NCBI GenBank assembly: GCA_008360955.1
Contig: LUCM01000735.1
Coordinates: 1-64,000, forward strand
Length of the DNA: 64,000 bases
Direction of reading: 5' to 3'
Origin: Fasciolopsis buskii
Taxonomy: Eukaryota; Platyhelminthes; Trematoda; Plagiorchiida; Fasciolidae
Both the position numbers and the translations under genes were made by a program. Shown here piece after piece: positions 61,703-64,000 of this stretch; the stretch's first letter is position 1; every line of letters begins with the position of its first letter. A model generated the notes under the pieces. That model searched no databases. It was given only the letters and a program-made list of their open reading frames with translations, and had not been told where the DNA came from.

Positions 61703-61919
61703 TAGAACATTTAAGCGACAACAAAGACGTTTATCGAAACGTTTATCTGGATGAATAGTTTCGGTTTGTTTTTCTCCTGGAAGAATTGTGGACAATCTAT
61801 GAACACTACAATCATGGGAGGAACAGCGAAGCATCAGCAAGACCCGCGGACCGATTTTATCTTGGTTCAGGTCAACATGCCACCGCAAATCCGGTTGAGG
61901 ACAGGGCTTCTGCTTAGAT
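61703..61919 (-). CDS. Candidate internal exon, cysteine-rich, IL-17-like pattern
   Basis: Acceptor TTGCAACTTTCTGTCAG and donor TTCTA|GTATAAG flank 217 bases open in one frame (phase 2 in, 0 out). The 72 codons include PCPQPDLRWHVDLNQDKI, then GPRVLLMLRCSSHDC, and end RLCCRLNVL. The order W-x-hydrophobic, D/N, K/R-I, P-R, then RC-x4-C, resembles the core of IL-17 cytokines (PWxxxxDxNRIPxxLxxAxCxCxxC). The ending resembles the FRLEKVLV strand just before GCTC in that fold. The second cysteine of the usual CxC is a serine. A different cystine-knot factor, or chance, are alternatives. Confidence 0.38.
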
Positions 61920-62540
61920 CTGACAGAAAGTTGCAACCGTATGACATTTTTTGGCTTAAAGGTTTTAACTTTAGTCTGATTCTGCGCGACCGGAAATAAG
62001 ATGGAGAAGTTCGTTAAATGGGAAATCCCGAATAATTTGTGCTTCGCAAACTAAATCAGACCCTATAGGGAGATTGTACCTGTCAAAATGGGATCACACA
62101 ATACTTAGTCAAACGTCGACCATGTCCCGGTTAACGTTCGACTTGCTCTTAAGATTGCTTTGCTGTGGTAATAACAATTCGAAAGGGAGACCAGGTAACA
62201 CAATGATACTGCGTCTGTGGGACTGAAAACGTTAGCATTGGCGAAAATTGAAGCTGGCAGTGTAAAGAACAACAGAATACTGTTTCTAAATCAATTTTTA
62301 AGCGGACATAATTTTTTTGGAAAGCTGTTTACAAAATTCTCGTTTGGAATACTTAATTGTCTATTGATTGGAATTTCCACTCATTCCAACTGACAAAAGC
62401 CAGGATCATGGAGTCTGGGGTTCGTAAACAATCTTCAAGGCCTGACGTGCTTGCAAGGGTTAAAGTCTGCGCTTGCCACTCACGCATACTCCAGTAAATT
62501 TATGATGCTAGCAAAAATTCTCCACGGCATATTTTCTTAC
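61920..62540. other. Intron-like DNA
   Basis: Between two exon candidates whose phases (1 out, 2 in) do not match, so either an unseen exon lies here or they belong to different genes. Confidence 0.35.
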
Positions 62541-62776
62541 TCGGGATTCGGAGCATCATTCTAATATTTTGTCCAACTTTATTCCTGTCCTCACTTGATA
62601 CGGGATTGGGCTTCACAACACAGATCATCGTAGCCTTTTCAATAACGGTTCCAACTCTGTGTTCATTGGCAAAAAAACAAGCAATTCTAACTGGGAACTC
62701 TATCGCTTGACCTCGGGGTCCAAAATTCACACGCGCGATTCTCGCAACGATCCACAACGTGGATGCCACAAGTTCC
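62541..62776 (-). CDS. Candidate internal exon, beta-rich extracellular-type protein
   Basis: The splice sites are among the best here: acceptor GCTTATTTTTAATTCGCAG and donor CCGA|GTAAGAAA. The 236 bases are open in one frame (phase 2 in, phase 1 out) and are richer in G+C than the flanks. The 78 codons begin ELVASTLWIVARIARVNFG, continue through QAIEFPVRIACFFANEHRV and CVVKPNPVSSEDRNK, and end NIRMMLRIP. Alternating hydrophobic residues indicate strands. No family was recognised. The CVVKPNP segment has a counterpart in the 38.3 kb frame. Confidence 0.5.
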
Positions 62777-64000
62777 CTGCGAATTAAAAATAAGCAGCCG
62801 CGATTCGCGACAACTGGTTAACGTGAACCATTCATTAAATTATTACTGAATAAAGAATTTTTTTACCTAAGATTACGAGTTCCTGTCTACGGGGTTAGTT
62901 TGCTTCAGGCTCGGTCTTCGACAAAGACAAAACACAGACTTAAGTTCCCACTGCGGATATCCAAGAAAATTCTGTCGATGTTTGAACAAGAAGTTTGGCT
63001 TGAATCACACCTTCGTGCGTGTTTCGATTGCGCTAAGTAGTCTCCAAAAATAAACAGACGGATACCTTTCTGTGTCCTCATGGACGTTTGTAGTATGACT
63101 TGTTGGTTATTTTCACACGGGTAGAAACAAACAAATTTGTCAACAAGACTACAAGTACTCAAACACTTTCAAGACTGGCTGTAATAAAAAAATGTGAGTT
63201 CAGTGTCCGGTAGATCTGAAGGGGAGCTATCGACTCCGTAGACATTTACCAGAAGTTTTATTCGAAGGCAAGGTGACAATCTGTGATATCTACGTATTTA
63301 TACAAACCATAGCTTCTGTATATTCGATACCACCTCCATACTGGTCTTGGAAACAATCATAGTGAAGCCAGACAACATCAGGTGAAGTTGCGCAGGTGTA
63401 ATTTGCGAAGTTGAAATTGCAACAGGGGATAAATTATCACTCCAAGAAAGTCAGGTCAGCATCCACATTTCCTTGATCATGAATGAGGTGAACTTTTTCA
63501 AATGGCTGACAGTTTGCCAGATGCATCTACCAGAAGTGAGCTTAAGCGAACGTTGTTTAATTGTCAAATTAGATGGATAATATCACCATCCCATACGAAT
63601 TGTTTGAGATCAGTTTCCAGACAGTGCAGAAAACTAAACAAAGCACAATAGAAATTTGGCACCAACCATACTACAGCAAAGCGGACCAAGCTGTGTTGTC
63701 GATCGACGAACATTTGACGTGAATGTTTGCTTAATTCGATCTTGGTTTTGTGCCAGGGTGAGAGATTAGGAATGCAAGTTTCTTCTAGTTGATGAAAATT
63801 TTGGACAAAAGTCGAGGTAAAATTCGACGATGCTTTACGTCCAACATCATAGATTATAATCCCTGAGAAAAAGTTCTCAAGTCCTTATTGGTTACGTAGG
63901 TCTGACCCCGTTGGATTTACGGTTGCAACGTTTTTTATGCTAATTCACTGATGTGGGGAAAATCACCTTTAAGCAACAATGCTGAAAACCGTTTCTAGAG
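62777..64000. other. Intron-like DNA to the window edge
   Basis: Earlier exons of the minus-strand gene should lie here or beyond the edge. A minus-strand frame at 62905-63162 has no convincing acceptor and ends in a stop. Nothing else recognised. Confidence 0.35.

Noticed and set aside
1..64000. CRISPR arrays, bacterial operons, rRNA genes, intact tRNA genes
   Set aside because: None seen. The only regular short repeats are microsatellites without spacers, and the sequence is clearly eukaryotic.

Overview
The window reads as eukaryotic, AT-rich, intron-dominated DNA, most likely from a parasitic flatworm and probably a trematode. There are no operons, ribosome binding sites or long bacterial-type reading frames. 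Simple repeats are plentiful (TAG, TA, TG, TTA, GA). There are decayed LINE retrotransposons whose C-terminal motifs (YGCETW, HVLRM, GWGPKD) are of a kind I associate with fluke genomes, a decayed Penelope-like fragment, and tRNA-like SINE heads. The genus cannot be fixed from the sequence.

No complete gene lies in the window. Open frames longer than about 60 codons are mostly what chance gives at this base composition. The gene content I can support is short candidate exons flanked by a pyrimidine-rich AG acceptor and a GT donor. Most are on the minus strand.

Region by region. 0-17 kb: a pure TAG array, a decayed LINE (5.1-5.8 kb), a split local duplication that begins next to the only N base (6.6-8.1 kb), one plus-strand exon (9.4 kb), and three minus-strand exons at 17.0, 14.4 and 4.1 kb. 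In transcription order these three resemble the first half, second half and next first half of SUEL (galactose/rhamnose-binding lectin) domains, as in EVA-1 or latrophilin. The 4.1 kb exon is the best-supported coding feature here. 17-26 kb: a long TA tract, intronic or intergenic DNA, and a 1.9 kb 5'-truncated, frameshifted LINE whose reverse transcriptase active site is broken. 26-38 kb: candidate exons at 27.0 kb (minus), 30.0 and 31.4 kb (plus), a Penelope-like GIY-YIG fragment at 34.6-35.0 kb and a tRNA-headed SINE at 37.6-37.9 kb. 38-64 kb: minus-strand exon candidates at 38.3, 45.0, 49.0, 54.1, 55.1, 58.0, 60.8, 61.8 and 62.6 kb, a small ORF with a signal peptide at 60.4 kb, a second SINE head at 53.9 kb, and copies of an unnamed dispersed repeat at 28.1, 52.4 and 56.5 kb.

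Several minus-strand exon candidates have matching intron phases (61.8, 58.0, 55.1, 54.1, then 45.0 kb with a stop), which suggests one gene with multi-kilobase introns. Domain calls were made by eye from short motifs. They are hypotheses for RNA-seq and profile searches, and confidences are set low accordingly.
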